Origin: Sporocytophaga myxococcoides DSM 11118
Lineage (GTDB): Bacteria > Bacteroidota > Bacteroidia > Cytophagales > Cytophagaceae
Assembly: GCF_000426725.1 (NCBI RefSeq)
Contig: NZ_AUFX01000011.1
Coordinates: 124,001 to 188,000 of the forward strand
Direction of reading: 5' to 3'
DNA: 64,000 nt
Below the pieces are notes generated by a model, which saw only the letters and a program-made list of their open reading frames with translations, had not been told where the DNA came from and did no database searches. The position numbers were made by a program, and so were the translations under genes. Every line of letters begins with the position of its first letter. The first letter of the stretch is position 1. Of this stretch, positions 1-8,520 are shown one piece after another.

Positions 1-65
1 CTTTGCACATAAATCTATAAGCACAGGTAAATCTCGTTCTTCACAAGTTCTTATTCTATATTCCA
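1..65 (-). CDS. GNAT-type acetyltransferase, N-terminal fragment (runs off the left edge)
   Basis: Only the first 21 or so residues are inside the window. They begin MEYRIRTCEERDLPVLIDL, which is the usual opening strand and helix of GNAT N-acetyltransferases (an IR-x-C/A-x2-x-D-L-P pattern). The ATG lies inside the end of the LysR gene, in another frame, so the two would be transcribed together and translationally coupled. The catalytic and acetyl-CoA-binding parts lie outside the window, so the family call rests only on the N-terminal pattern and the tight coupling. Confidence 0.5.
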
Positions 66-953
66 TACGACATGCAACTCCGTTTTCAGAAAATCTATGA
101 AATGGGTAAAATAATCAGGTTGTTTTTTATCACTTAACACAGCGATGTAATGCTTTCTTTTCAATCCTGTCTTACCAATTTTTATCGCTTTTAAAGTTGA
201 GGTTTTAAGATAAGGCTGAGCTGCCCATTTTGCCATAGACATGACACCCATATCCGCCTTTACCATTTCTACAGAAGCTTCAGTCAATGGAAGTGGCGTA
301 ATCTTCTTAGGCTTTACTTTAGCTGGTGCTAGAAAAAACTGATGTACCGAAACGGTTTCCAATGGAAGTGAATGAATGATCAGATGTTCATTGATGAAAT
401 CTTCTGCCTGTACATATTTCTTATCAGACCAGGGATGATTCTCTGAAACCAGCATAACCAGCTCGTCCTGAAAGAGCTCAATGTACTTAATATTTTCATC
501 TTTAACAGGATCGCTGGTAATGGCAATGTCCAGTTCATTTGCGAGAAGTTTTTGTAATGGATAATGGGTGGCCTCCATTACAATCTTCAGGTCAACATTG
601 GGATACAATAATTGAAATTGCTTCATTACAGAAGGCAGCCAGTGGTATCCGGAATAACATTCTGTACTGATTCTTATTTCTCCGATTTCTCCAAAAACCA
701 TTTGTTTGATGGAGTATTGAGTATCCGAAAGCTTATCAAGAATCTCGTTGGCTGCCTCATAAAGTTTTTCACCGGCTTTGGTCAGAACAAGCTTTTTATT
801 TACCCTTAAAAATATCTTTGTTCCAAGTTGATATTCTGCCTCTTTAAGTTGATGACTCAAGGCGGACTGAGTCAGATGTAATTTAAAAATGGCTTTGGAA
901 ATACTGCCTTCTTCTACAATAGCTTTAACAAGTTTCAAATGTCGGATTTCCAT
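51..953 (-). CDS. LysR-family transcriptional regulator
   Basis: About 300 residues starting at MEIRHLKLVKAIVEEGS; a longer upstream start is open but adds 35 residues absent from LysR proteins. The N-terminus is the winged helix-turn-helix (FKLHLTQSALSHQLKEAE, about residues 26-43). The rest is the two-lobed periplasmic-binding-like effector domain, beginning around GEIRISTECYSGYHW. It is divergent from the rhodanese gene, the usual arrangement for a LysR regulator and its target. It overlaps a possible GNAT gene at its 3' end. The effector is unknown; the CYSGYHW segment resembles MetR-type regulators, but that is only an impression. Confidence 0.9.
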   Translation of the reverse strand: MEIRHLKLVKAIVEEGSISKAIFKLHLTQSALSHQLKEAEYQLGTKIFLRVNKKLVLTKAGEKLYEAANEILDKLSDTQYSIKQMVFGEIGEIRISTECYSGYHWLPSVMKQFQLLYPNVDLKIVMEATHYPLQKLLANELDIAITSDPVKDENIKYIELFQDELVMLVSENHPWSDKKYVQAEDFINEHLIIHSLPLETVSVHQFFLAPAKVKPKKITPLPLTEASVEMVKADMGVMSMAKWAAQPYLKTSTLKAIKIGKTGLKRKHYIAVLSDKKQPDYFTHFIDFLKTELHVVWNIE

Positions 954-987
954 CAGTGTAATATTAGGTCTACAAATTACGGAAAAA

Positions 988-1018
988 ATCAATTGATGAA
1001 TCCATGAAAATAATTGAT
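988..1018. promoter_or_regulatory. candidate LysR operator between divergent genes
   Basis: The 143-base gap between lysR and the rhodanese gene holds a perfect 10-base palindrome ATCAATTGAT at 988-997. A second AATTGAT half at 1012-1018 makes an inverted pair with ATCAATT. LysR regulators bind interrupted dyads in such divergent spacers. Assignment to this regulator is inference from position and symmetry only. Confidence 0.3.
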
Positions 1019-1096
1019 CAGACAGATGAATTCTTTTCGTTTTTAACAGATCATTCAACTAGATAGCTTTGCTTTATACTTTTAAACAGCAAAACT

Positions 1097-1492
1097 ATGA
1101 ACGAACAGATTAAACACTATGCAAACAAGCTGCAATTTGAAATGGACCCTTCAGATTTGTTTGATGCTTTAAATAAGGGTGAAAAGATCATTGTAATTGA
1201 TGCGAGAAAACCTATGGCCTTTGAGACAGAACATATACCCGGGGCTATTAATATTCCTCATCGCAAAATGAATGAAGAACAAACACTAAAGCTTGATAAA
1301 AACATCTTATATGTCACCTATTGTGATAGTATAGGTTGTAATGCTTCTACCAAAGGAGCGCTCAATATGGCAAAGCTTGGATTCAATGTAAAAGAATTAA
1401 TAGGAGGTCTTGAATGGTGGAAAAAAGATGGCTATGCAACTAAAGGAACACAAAGTGAACCGAACGGATCAAAGGCAGAATGTTCCTGCTGA
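1097..1492 (+). CDS. single-domain rhodanese-like protein
   Basis: A 131-residue protein with one rhodanese domain. DARKPMAFETEHIPGAINIPH is the CH2A-type motif (about residues 36-56). The active-site loop carries Cys in YVTYCDSIGCNASTKGA (about residues 75-91), so it may carry a persulfide. The C-terminus ends in a short Cys-containing tail (AECSC). Rhodaneses of this form move sulfane sulfur or reduce oxidised sulfur and arsenate compounds; the substrate here is unknown. Being divergent from a LysR gene suggests control by that regulator. Confidence 0.85.
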   Translation: MNEQIKHYANKLQFEMDPSDLFDALNKGEKIIVIDARKPMAFETEHIPGAINIPHRKMNEEQTLKLDKNILYVTYCDSIGCNASTKGALNMAKLGFNVKELIGGLEWWKKDGYATKGTQSEPNGSKAECSC

Positions 1493-1542
1493 TTACCGCC
1501 TCCCTTATGGCTACAAAAACCACTAAACATCAAACACTTATA

Positions 1543-1550
1543 TAACTTTG
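1543..1550 (+). promoter_or_regulatory. Bacteroidota -7 element (TAACTTTG)
   Basis: TAACTTTG matches the TAnnTTTG -7 consensus of the Bacteroidota primary sigma factor. It lies 49 bases before the hydrolase ATG, giving a plausible leader of about 40 bases. No clear TTTG -33 box is present at the expected spacing, so support is partial. Confidence 0.35.
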
Positions 1551-1598
1551 TAATCTTTTGGAATATTCTGATTGTTATATTTATAAAACAGTTCGGAT

Positions 1599-2477
1599 AT
1601 GGGATATATCAAAACCAAAACCTCTGAAAAAGGTCAGCCGATAGAGCTATTTTACCAGGACTTGGGAGAAGGGAAACCAGTTGTACTGATTCATGGGTGG
1701 CCTTTAAGCCAGGAGATGTGGGAATACCAGGTAAATGCCCTGGTTGAAAACGGATTAAGAGTAATCACTTACGACAGACGAGGATTTGGTCAGTCTTCCA
1801 AACCTTTGAATGGCTATGATTACGATACATTTACGGATGACTTAAAGGCAGTTTTAGAAACCCTGAATCTTGAAGATGTAACACTTGTGGGATTTTCCAT
1901 GGGCGGTGGAGAAGTAGTAAGATATTTCAGCAGATACGGCGGATCCAGAGTTTCTCAGGCAGTGTTGCTGGGTGCTGTTACACCATATCTGCTTAAAACA
2001 AAGGATAATCCTGATGGAGCCCATAAAGAGATTTTTACAAATGCAATCAATGTTATTAAGGAAGACAGGATTGGATTTATAGATATGTTTGGGCAGCAGT
2101 TTTTTGGAGTTACCAAAGATCACAGGCCTTTGAGCGATCCATTACTTGATTATTACAGAACACTGGCATCCTTTGCAGGACCGATACCTACACAAAAAGC
2201 TGTGAGTGCATATTCAGAAACAGACTTCAGAAAAGATTTAAAGGCTGTACATGTGCCGACGTTGATCATTCATGGTGACGCGGACACAATCGTGCCAATC
2301 GAAATCAGCAGTGATAAAACAGCTCAAATGATTCCGGATAATTACTATAAAATTTATCACGGTGCTCCGCACGGATTCTTTTATACGCACAAGGAAAAAT
2401 TAAATGAAGACCTGCTTGAGTTTATATTACATCATGATCATTTTGAGCCTGTGACTGTAAAATCAGGCCGAAGATAA
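1599..2477 (+). CDS. alpha/beta hydrolase (non-heme chloroperoxidase / esterase type)
   Basis: A 292-residue alpha/beta-hydrolase. The oxyanion-hole motif HGWPLSQEMW follows strand 3. The nucleophile elbow is GFSMGGGE (Ser about residue 101), the acid is in HGDADTIVP, and the catalytic His is in HGAPHGFFYTHK near the C-terminus. The SMGGGE elbow and overall length match cofactor-free haloperoxidase/perhydrolase-type esterases. No signal peptide is visible, so it is probably cytoplasmic. It lies alone between the rhodanese gene and a terminator shared with ilvC. The natural substrate cannot be told from sequence. Confidence 0.88.
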   Translation: MGYIKTKTSEKGQPIELFYQDLGEGKPVVLIHGWPLSQEMWEYQVNALVENGLRVITYDRRGFGQSSKPLNGYDYDTFTDDLKAVLETLNLEDVTLVGFSMGGGEVVRYFSRYGGSRVSQAVLLGAVTPYLLKTKDNPDGAHKEIFTNAINVIKEDRIGFIDMFGQQFFGVTKDHRPLSDPLLDYYRTLASFAGPIPTQKAVSAYSETDFRKDLKAVHVPTLIIHGDADTIVPIEISSDKTAQMIPDNYYKIYHGAPHGFFYTHKEKLNEDLLEFILHHDHFEPVTVKSGRR

Positions 2478-2510
2478 AACCAATTTGTATAGAACCAGAA
2501 TACAATAAAA

Positions 2511-2537
2511 AAGCCTCCCCGACTTTTGGGGAGGCTT
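2511..2537. terminator. bidirectional terminator between hydrolase and ilvC
   Basis: A perfect 10-bp stem (AAGCCTCCCC with GGGGAGGCTT) encloses a 7-base loop. It is followed by a T run on the + strand and by a T run on the - strand as well. It lies between two convergent genes and can serve both. Confidence 0.9.
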
Positions 2538-2570
2538 TTTTTTTGCATTTGGTGTAGTTTTTAACTAAAA

Positions 2571-4091
2571 CTAAACAGCAGCTGCAGCTTTCTCTTTTAC
2601 AGGAGACTCAGCACCAAGGCTGATCTGCTTCATGCTTGTCATAGCTTCCCTAAGCTCAGCACCCACAATTTCGATAGGATGGAAACGGATGATTTCGTTT
2701 ACAGCAAGAAGTGTTTTGTTGTCAACACCACCTGATTTTCCTTCGTTGTAGTTTTTACCAATTACATCAGTATCAATTTTCTTCATGAAGTCAGCAAGTA
2801 ATGGCTTACATGCATGATCAAACAGATAGCAACCATACTCAGCAGTATCAGAGATCACTCTGTTCATTTCGAAAAGTTTCTTACGAGCGATGGTATTTGC
2901 GATAAGTGGAGTTTCGTGTAGAGATTCATAGTATGCAGACTCTTCTTTGATACCTGATTCTGTCATTGTTTCGAATGCAAGTTCAACACCAGCTCTTACG
3001 AAAGCAACCATTAACAGACCATTATCATAGAACTCTTGCTCAGATATTTTCATTGAACCCGGAGCTGTTTTCTCAAATGCAGTCTCTCCTGTTGCAGCTC
3101 TCCATGTCAATAGATTTTTGTCGTTTTCAGCCCAGTCTTTCATCATGGTAGAAGAAAACTCTCCGCTCATAATATCGTCCTGATGTTTCTGGAATAAAGG
3201 TCTCATGATGTCTTTCAATTCCTCAGAAAGCTCGAATGCTTTAATTTTAGCAGGATTAGAAAGTCTGTCCATCATGAGAGTGATACCGCCATGTTTCAAT
3301 GACTCAGTGATCACTTCCCAACCATACTGGATAAATTTAGCAGCATATCCTGGATCAATACCTTTTTCAACCATTTTGTTGAAGCCAAGGATTGAACCTG
3401 TCTGAAGAAGACCGCAAAGGATAGTTTGCTCGCCCATTAGGTCAGATTTTACTTCAGCTACGAAAGAAGACTGAAGAACACCTGCTCTGTCTCCACCTGT
3501 TGCTACTGCATAAGCTTTAGCATAATCCCATCCTTTTCCCTCCGGATCGTTCTCAGGGTGTACCGCGATAAGAGTAGGAACACCGAAACCTCTTTTATAC
3601 TCTTCTCTTACTTCAGATCCTGGAGATTTAGGAGCCACCATGATTACAGTGATATCTTTTCTGATCTGCATTCCTTCTTCAACGATGTTGAAACCATGAG
3701 AATAAGAAAGTGTAGATCCTTTTTTCATCAATGGCATAACAGCTGTAACTACAGAAGTGTGTTGCTTATCTGGAGTAAGGTTGATAACAAGGTCAGCAGA
3801 AGGAATTAACTCTTCGTAAGTACCAACTTTAAATCCATTGTCAGAAGCATTTTTCCATGACTGTCTTTTCTGATCAATAGCATCTTTTCTCAGAGCATAA
3901 GCAATATCAAGACCTGAATCTCTCATGTTCAGACCCTGGTTCAAACCTTGAGCACCGCAACCTACGATTACGATTTTTTTACCTTTCAAAGCTTTTACGC
4001 CATCAGTGAATTCAGAACTGTCCATGAATTCGCAAACGCCCAATTGATTTAGTTTTTCTCTGAGCGGAAGTGTATTGAAATAATTAGCCAT
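2571..4091 (-). CDS. ilvC: ketol-acid reductoisomerase, class II (long form)
   Basis: A 506-residue enzyme of branched-chain amino-acid synthesis that isomerises and reduces acetolactate or acetohydroxybutyrate using NADPH and Mg2+. The Rossmann motif [20 protein letters not shown] is near residues 40-59. [15 protein letters not shown] matches the NADPH-specificity loop of the E. coli type. The length shows the duplicated knotted C-terminal domain of class II enzymes rather than the roughly 330-residue class I form. It is monocistronic here, away from ilvB/ilvD/leu genes. A strong terminator sits 34 bases downstream. Confidence 0.97.
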   Translation of the reverse strand: MANYFNTLPLREKLNQLGVCEFMDSSEFTDGVKALKGKKIVIVGCGAQGLNQGLNMRDSGLDIAYALRKDAIDQKRQSWKNASDNGFKVGTYEELIPSADLVINLTPDKQHTSVVTAVMPLMKKGSTLSYSHGFNIVEEGMQIRKDITVIMVAPKSPGSEVREEYKRGFGVPTLIAVHPENDPEGKGWDYAKAYAVATGGDRAGVLQSSFVAEVKSDLMGEQTILCGLLQTGSILGFNKMVEKGIDPGYAAKFIQYGWEVITESLKHGGITLMMDRLSNPAKIKAFELSEELKDIMRPLFQKHQDDIMSGEFSSTMMKDWAENDKNLLTWRAATGETAFEKTAPGSMKISEQEFYDNGLLMVAFVRAGVELAFETMTESGIKEESAYYESLHETPLIANTIARKKLFEMNRVISDTAEYGCYLFDHACKPLLADFMKKIDTDVIGKNYNEGKSGGVDNKTLLAVNEIIRFHPIEIVGAELREAMTSMKQISLGAESPVKEKAAAAV

Positions 4092-4504
4092 TTTGTTTTA
4101 TTAAATATTTAAGGTTCAATATTTTTCGAGTCAAAGCCAGGATTACAGACTTTTGATCGTTACAAAGATCGCAAATCTTATGGAAAACAGATGTTAATTT
4201 TCCTCAAAGTTTAGGTACTTTTTATGGATGTGCAAAAGAAATACACTTTTATCGGGGGTGCTTAATGAATATTTCAGCGGGAAAAGATCTTTCTCCGATT
4301 AAAGTTAACTAAATATTCTGAAAAAAGCTCCTATCAAAACAAATCCCATCAATTCTAACTAATTATCAATACATTAAACCCAAAAACTAAAAAACTAAGT
4401 GAGATTTTTATTATAAGAAGATTTTCCCTTTTGAGAAAAACAATGAGACTCAAGAAGAAAACTGTGGTTAGTAATTTTTTATGGAATTCCTTTTAAAAGG
4501 CTCG
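4092..4504. other. intergenic region upstream of ilvC, no gene seen
   Basis: About 410 A+T-rich bases between the ilvC start and the end of the lipoprotein gene. I saw no coding sequence, leader peptide, T-box or clear hairpin. GATCTTTGTAA on the - strand, about 75 bases before the ilvC start, is a weak near-match to a -7 box. Confidence 0.4.
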
Positions 4505-5095
4505 TCAATGCATACATCCCATATAGATCTGAGCTGGAAATACTTTAGCAGATGGATAATCAACTTTTATAATATTAGCGAGACTGTCTGCACTCTTCTT
4601 GTTCGGATACATCATGGCAAACACAAACATCTTTGTGGTATCCGTCCTATGCTTCTCTAACTGCGCTTCATTCTTTGAAATAGAAGTATCTGTATATGCA
4701 TAGCTCATTTCTATACTGACAAGATTATCTCCAATTCTTCTGAAAAAATACTCACCAGCCCATATTTCATCCTCATCGTCATCCGGCAATACGATTCCCT
4801 TCTGCGGATTATAATACCTGCCCATCGTATCGAATTTAAAACTAAGCCTCTCAGCAGTTTGCAATGCAATGCTCCTTAAACTATCATAACTATAGCCTTC
4901 TGCCACGGAGACGATATAATTTAACTCTAAATCACTTGATTCATCACTCGCTTCTATATCCTCAACATTCGTATTCAGTTGAGCTTCTGCAATGGAGGTA
5001 TCTTGGATTAGAACTTCTGTAGATTTATTCTCTTCAGATATACAACTGAGAAGAGTTATTAAAGCTACTATAAAGATTAGGGTTGTCAGCTTCAC
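4505..5095 (-). CDS. putative lipoprotein of unknown function
   Basis: 196 residues, apparently starting at GTG. The N-terminus is a lipoprotein signal with lipobox LLSC (Cys about residue 18), then an acidic Ser/Glu-rich linker. The mature part has a YSYDSLRSIALQTAERLSFKFD segment followed by an acidic DDDEDEIWAGEYFF motif. I recognise no family. It is the last gene of a four-gene - strand operon whose other members are membrane or envelope proteins, so an envelope role is likely. Confidence 0.75.
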   Translation of the reverse strand: MKLTTLIFIVALITLLSCISEENKSTEVLIQDTSIAEAQLNTNVEDIEASDESSDLELNYIVSVAEGYSYDSLRSIALQTAERLSFKFDTMGRYYNPQKGIVLPDDDEDEIWAGEYFFRRIGDNLVSIEMSYAYTDTSISKNEAQLEKHRTDTTKMFVFAMMYPNKKSADSLANIIKVDYPSAKVFPAQIYMGCMH

Positions 5096-5129
5096 ATGTT
5101 ACTTATTATTGTATTTCAGATTCCATTAA

Positions 5130-6080
5130 TCACCTCACTTTTTCACATCTCTTCTTAATCACCTCCAATATCATCTCGTTAAAGTCATTCAGTATATAAT
5201 CCGCCCACCATTTACTATAGAAGTTCAGATTGGTTGTTATTCTATATGTGCAGGTTAAGATCACCCTGTTTCGATCTTTACTTAGAGGCTCAATTTTATA
5301 ACTTCCATTCACTACATCAAAATATTCTCCTCCAATCATCACATGTTCATCCAGAGTTATCGGAGGTATTGAATTCGGATCTACGATAATATCATAAGAG
5401 AAGCCTTCCTCCTTCTTCCAGGTCTTTATATGCTCCTGAAACTTTATCCCTTTTGCCCAGGATATACTTCTTATACCACCCACTTCTTCTTTATCAAGTC
5501 GTCCATCCAATGGTTTAGGAATACCAATTAAATGAATGAAATGTGTCTCAATTTCTTCATCATTAATATTTCTCACATTCTTAATATTATCCCACACCAC
5601 TGATCTTGGCGCATTCACTTCGAGCTCAGTATTGACAGTATAAAACTGATCCGTTACCTGAATATTAGATTCTAGTAAAATCACTAAAAAGGGCAAAATA
5701 AGGCAGGAATACAAGGGAGTATTATCATCCCTGTCCTTTAATTTAATAAGCCGGAAAATAAATCCTCCTATTGAGCCCAGAATCAGAAAAGGTCCGATAA
5801 TGATTATAAGACAAATCATTCCTTCAAACCCGGATATTAAAGACAACAAAGAAAAAGTTATGGCTATTCCCCATGGTAAAAGCAAATATGTTTTATAAGC
5901 TTTCAGTTGTTCCTTAGTTGAAAATAATACAGGAATGGCTCCGAATATTATAGGTAAAACAAAGATATATCCGACAGACACGCTTTTTCTCACCGACATT
6001 ACAAACAGCATAACTAAAACAGCATAGGCTACTCCCGCCGTCAGTCCTATGAGTAAGGTTCTTATTCTTGAGGGTTTCAT
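5130..6080 (-). CDS. membrane protein with C-terminal SRPBCC/START-like domain
   Basis: 316 residues. The first 150 or so hold four or five hydrophobic segments (for example GVAYAVLVMLFVMSV and MICLIIIIGPFLILGSIGGF). The remainder is soluble and begins NTELEVNAPRSVVWDNIKNV, the characteristic first strand and helix of SRPBCC lipid- or ligand-binding domains. Its last strand is GSYKIEPLSKDRNRVILTCT. It begins one base past the VanW stop, so the two are surely cotranscribed. The ligand is unknown. Confidence 0.75.
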   Translation of the reverse strand: MKPSRIRTLLIGLTAGVAYAVLVMLFVMSVRKSVSVGYIFVLPIIFGAIPVLFSTKEQLKAYKTYLLLPWGIAITFSLLSLISGFEGMICLIIIIGPFLILGSIGGFIFRLIKLKDRDDNTPLYSCLILPFLVILLESNIQVTDQFYTVNTELEVNAPRSVVWDNIKNVRNINDEEIETHFIHLIGIPKPLDGRLDKEEVGGIRSISWAKGIKFQEHIKTWKKEEGFSYDIIVDPNSIPPITLDEHVMIGGEYFDVVNGSYKIEPLSKDRNRVILTCTYRITTNLNFYSKWWADYILNDFNEMILEVIKKRCEKVR

Positions 6081-6081
6081 T

Positions 6082-7827
6082 CTAAATATTGTATTTATTT
6101 TGAAGTGAATACCATTCCATCACCTCTCTTTTAAATCCTTCATAATCTCCAGCCTCCAGGACTTTAACCTGATTGGTCGGTTCTATTCCGCATGCTCTGG
6201 TTGTGATCACCGGTATACCTTTAGATATTGCCTTTAATATCAATCTTGGCTGATGCTCTACATATGCAGGATAGACCACTAATCCGATTTCTTTGAAGTT
6301 ACCATTGAATCTTTCAGTAACTATACCTTTCCAGAAGTCATCCTGTTCTGCTGCTCTTCCCGCTATAACAATCGAGAGATTCAACTCCATGGCAAGCTTC
6401 TTTACCTCATAAGCTCCTTTCCTTCCAAGAGATGATGGAAAAAGTATTTTTGTTCCTATACTTTCTGCAGGTCTAATATCCGGCAATGACCAGTCAAGCT
6501 GTATCGCTTTGTTTCTGAAGATATCAGCAATATTATGATGAGGCGTAATTATTTTATGAGACATGGTAAGAGCTCTGTTCTCCAAATCTATTATTGGCTG
6601 TGAAGCTCTGTAATCCTTTAATGTCCTGCTCTCCGGATATCTGTTGAATGCATGATCAAGTCTTTCATGGAGTTTTTCCATTGGCAACCTTGTCATTAAT
6701 ACATCATAGGCTCTACCACCCAAAGCTCCTGTTGTAAATAAAAAAGGTAATAGGTTCTGAGATACAACGATATGAGCCGATTCCACAGGGATCATTTGTG
6801 CTGCTCTCTCCGCTATCTTTCTATCCGCATTTAGCGTAATTTCAAAAATATTCTTTCCGGTTTTTGAAGCTATTCTCTGCTTTAAAGCTCTTAGTACTCC
6901 TGGTATCAGAGTTGAACGTACATGTTTATGATTTTTCAATGACCATGAATAACGTTCAGCATTCAACAATTTAATTCCGGCTAAAGGGAGTATATAAAAA
7001 TCATTTTGAGTTGCAATGGAATTTATATAAGCATCATATTCCGGCCATTTTTCGTCAAGAATAAATGTAGTGATATTGCCTGAGCGCTTTATCGTTGGCT
7101 TGCCAGGATGCTTAAAACAGCTGGTATTTCCGCAGGAGTAGCAATCATTCAATTTATTGTAATCCCTGATGTTTTCAGAAGTCTGAGCAGATAAGTTTTT
7201 CTGTGTGCTTTTAAATCTTACTATTAACTTCTCGGAAGTTAACTCTACTTCAATTCTGAAATCATAATCCGACCTGAATCTCAGATCTACATAATTCCAT
7301 TTTACCGTAGCATCTCTGTCCTGCTCTGCCAGAGAGCCTTTTATAACTCTTGTATGTCTGTGTCTCTCAACTATTTCAAAATTCGCTTTAAGAGCTGCAT
7401 CATACAAGGCATTTGACATCTGACAAAGACCACCGGCAATCGTCGGGACAATACATCCTTCTCTGACCTCTCTTCCAACGACATAACCTTTACCAAAGTT
7501 AGGGTTACCGATATGCTTCCAGAAGCTGAATACTTCATTTGCTTTTACTTCAATGCCATTGAGCTTCCTTGCTGCAATTCTTATATTTTCAATCTTTCCT
7601 GCAGTCAGAATCCAGTTATCGTCATTATCATAAGGATTCCAGAGATCGCTCTCAGACAGCGCGATTACCGGAAGCGCTACAAGTTTCTGAGCATCTTTAT
7701 AAACTTTGAGGTTTGAGAATAGATTTTCTGTCAAACGTTTAGCTGTCAGCAAAGCAGATTTCACCCTGAACTTTGTATCCTGAATAAAGCTGTGCTTCTC
7801 TGTGAGTATTTGTCTGGTTGTATTCAA
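6082..7827 (-). CDS. VanW-domain protein fused to a GT-B glycosyltransferase-like domain
   Basis: 581 residues. Residues about 75-210 form a VanW domain (ANEVFSFWKHIGNPNFGKGY and IAGGLCQMSNALYDAALKAN are its signatures). A Cys cluster, CYSCGNTSC, lies near residues 229-237. The C-terminal half looks like a GT-B glycosyltransferase: KILFPSSLGRKGAYEVKKLA begins the second Rossmann lobe and GIPVITTRACGIEPTN is the nucleotide-sugar-contact region. There is no signal peptide, so the enzyme is probably cytoplasmic or membrane-peripheral. The only reasonable start is a TTG six bases after the upstream stop, suggesting translational coupling. VanW is known from glycopeptide-resistance clusters but its biochemistry is unsettled. 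Confidence 0.8.
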   Translation of the reverse strand: MNTTRQILTEKHSFIQDTKFRVKSALLTAKRLTENLFSNLKVYKDAQKLVALPVIALSESDLWNPYDNDDNWILTAGKIENIRIAARKLNGIEVKANEVFSFWKHIGNPNFGKGYVVGREVREGCIVPTIAGGLCQMSNALYDAALKANFEIVERHRHTRVIKGSLAEQDRDATVKWNYVDLRFRSDYDFRIEVELTSEKLIVRFKSTQKNLSAQTSENIRDYNKLNDCYSCGNTSCFKHPGKPTIKRSGNITTFILDEKWPEYDAYINSIATQNDFYILPLAGIKLLNAERYSWSLKNHKHVRSTLIPGVLRALKQRIASKTGKNIFEITLNADRKIAERAAQMIPVESAHIVVSQNLLPFLFTTGALGGRAYDVLMTRLPMEKLHERLDHAFNRYPESRTLKDYRASQPIIDLENRALTMSHKIITPHHNIADIFRNKAIQLDWSLPDIRPAESIGTKILFPSSLGRKGAYEVKKLAMELNLSIVIAGRAAEQDDFWKGIVTERFNGNFKEIGLVVYPAYVEHQPRLILKAISKGIPVITTRACGIEPTNQVKVLEAGDYEGFKREVMEWYSLQNKYNI

Positions 7828-7833
7828 TGCAAC

Positions 7834-8196
7834 TTATTTAAACTTAAAAACAAAACCTGTTGTCGCAAGACATAAAAGTAAAAACGGACCTAAAAGTACA
7901 ATGCCTCCGGACAAACTATCGCCCGCTATCCCAATTGCAAAAGATAGCCATGCTCCGGACATAATGATCTGAGCCAGCTCTAACAATGGCATTCGCTTTT
8001 GCTTTTTGTTTATTATATAAAAAGAGAAAAGCTGAAACAGTGCAGAAAATATAAGTATGGGACCAAAGAATATCAACAAAGCTCCTGCATTACAAGAGCC
8101 TCCCATCTGAGTACTGAGCGCTATTATTGAAAAAAAGCTATAGATGACAACTATCGCAAAAACAGTGTAGTAAAGTTTGGAATGTTTGGTATTCAT
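7834..8196 (-). CDS. small polytopic membrane protein
   Basis: 120 residues with four hydrophobic segments and a conserved-looking TQMGGSCNAGALLIFFGPIL between helices 1 and 2. No family recognised. It is the first gene of the operon that continues into the VanW fusion with only six bases between them, so it may sit in the same envelope pathway. Confidence 0.65.
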   Translation of the reverse strand: MNTKHSKLYYTVFAIVVIYSFFSIIALSTQMGGSCNAGALLIFFGPILIFSALFQLFSFYIINKKQKRMPLLELAQIIMSGAWLSFAIGIAGDSLSGGIVLLGPFLLLCLATTGFVFKFK

Positions 8197-8460
8197 TAAT
8201 TAAAACTTTCTTATCAAAATTCTGGAGGTCTATATTATGAAACTTACTTCGTTTAATATAATCATAATACCTGCCACCTCCTAGTTCCTACTCCATACTG
8301 CATTTACAAATATGAAGTTTTTACTTTTTCCGCTTTAATTTAGTTTCTTCCATTCCATTTCCTATCATTTTATTTTACAGCCTCTTATGTCCTATCTCCA
8401 AATCCTCAAAGCAGACCAAAATCCTCTTCGTCAATCCCCAAAACTATTTCACCGAATTGC

Positions 8461-8475
8461 GCTAACTTTTTTAGC
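8461..8475. promoter_or_regulatory. inverted repeat upstream of the polymerase cassette
   Basis: GCTAA-CTTTT-TTAGC lies 46-60 bases before the dnaE-like start. Flanking bases extend the symmetry to AATTGC/GCAATT with a two-base insertion in the left half. It could be an operator for a DNA-damage regulator; no LexA-type gene is in the window. The rest of the 324-base gap (8197-8520) shows nothing else recognisable. Confidence 0.35.
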
Positions 8476-8520
8476 AATTGACCGTTTTTTTAATAATATT
8501 TGACAATAAAATTAGTAAAA

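Noticed and set aside
1055-1085. Promoter for the rhodanese gene at TTTGCTTTATACTTTT
   Set aside because: The -7 and -33 like elements overlap instead of being about 19-20 bases apart.
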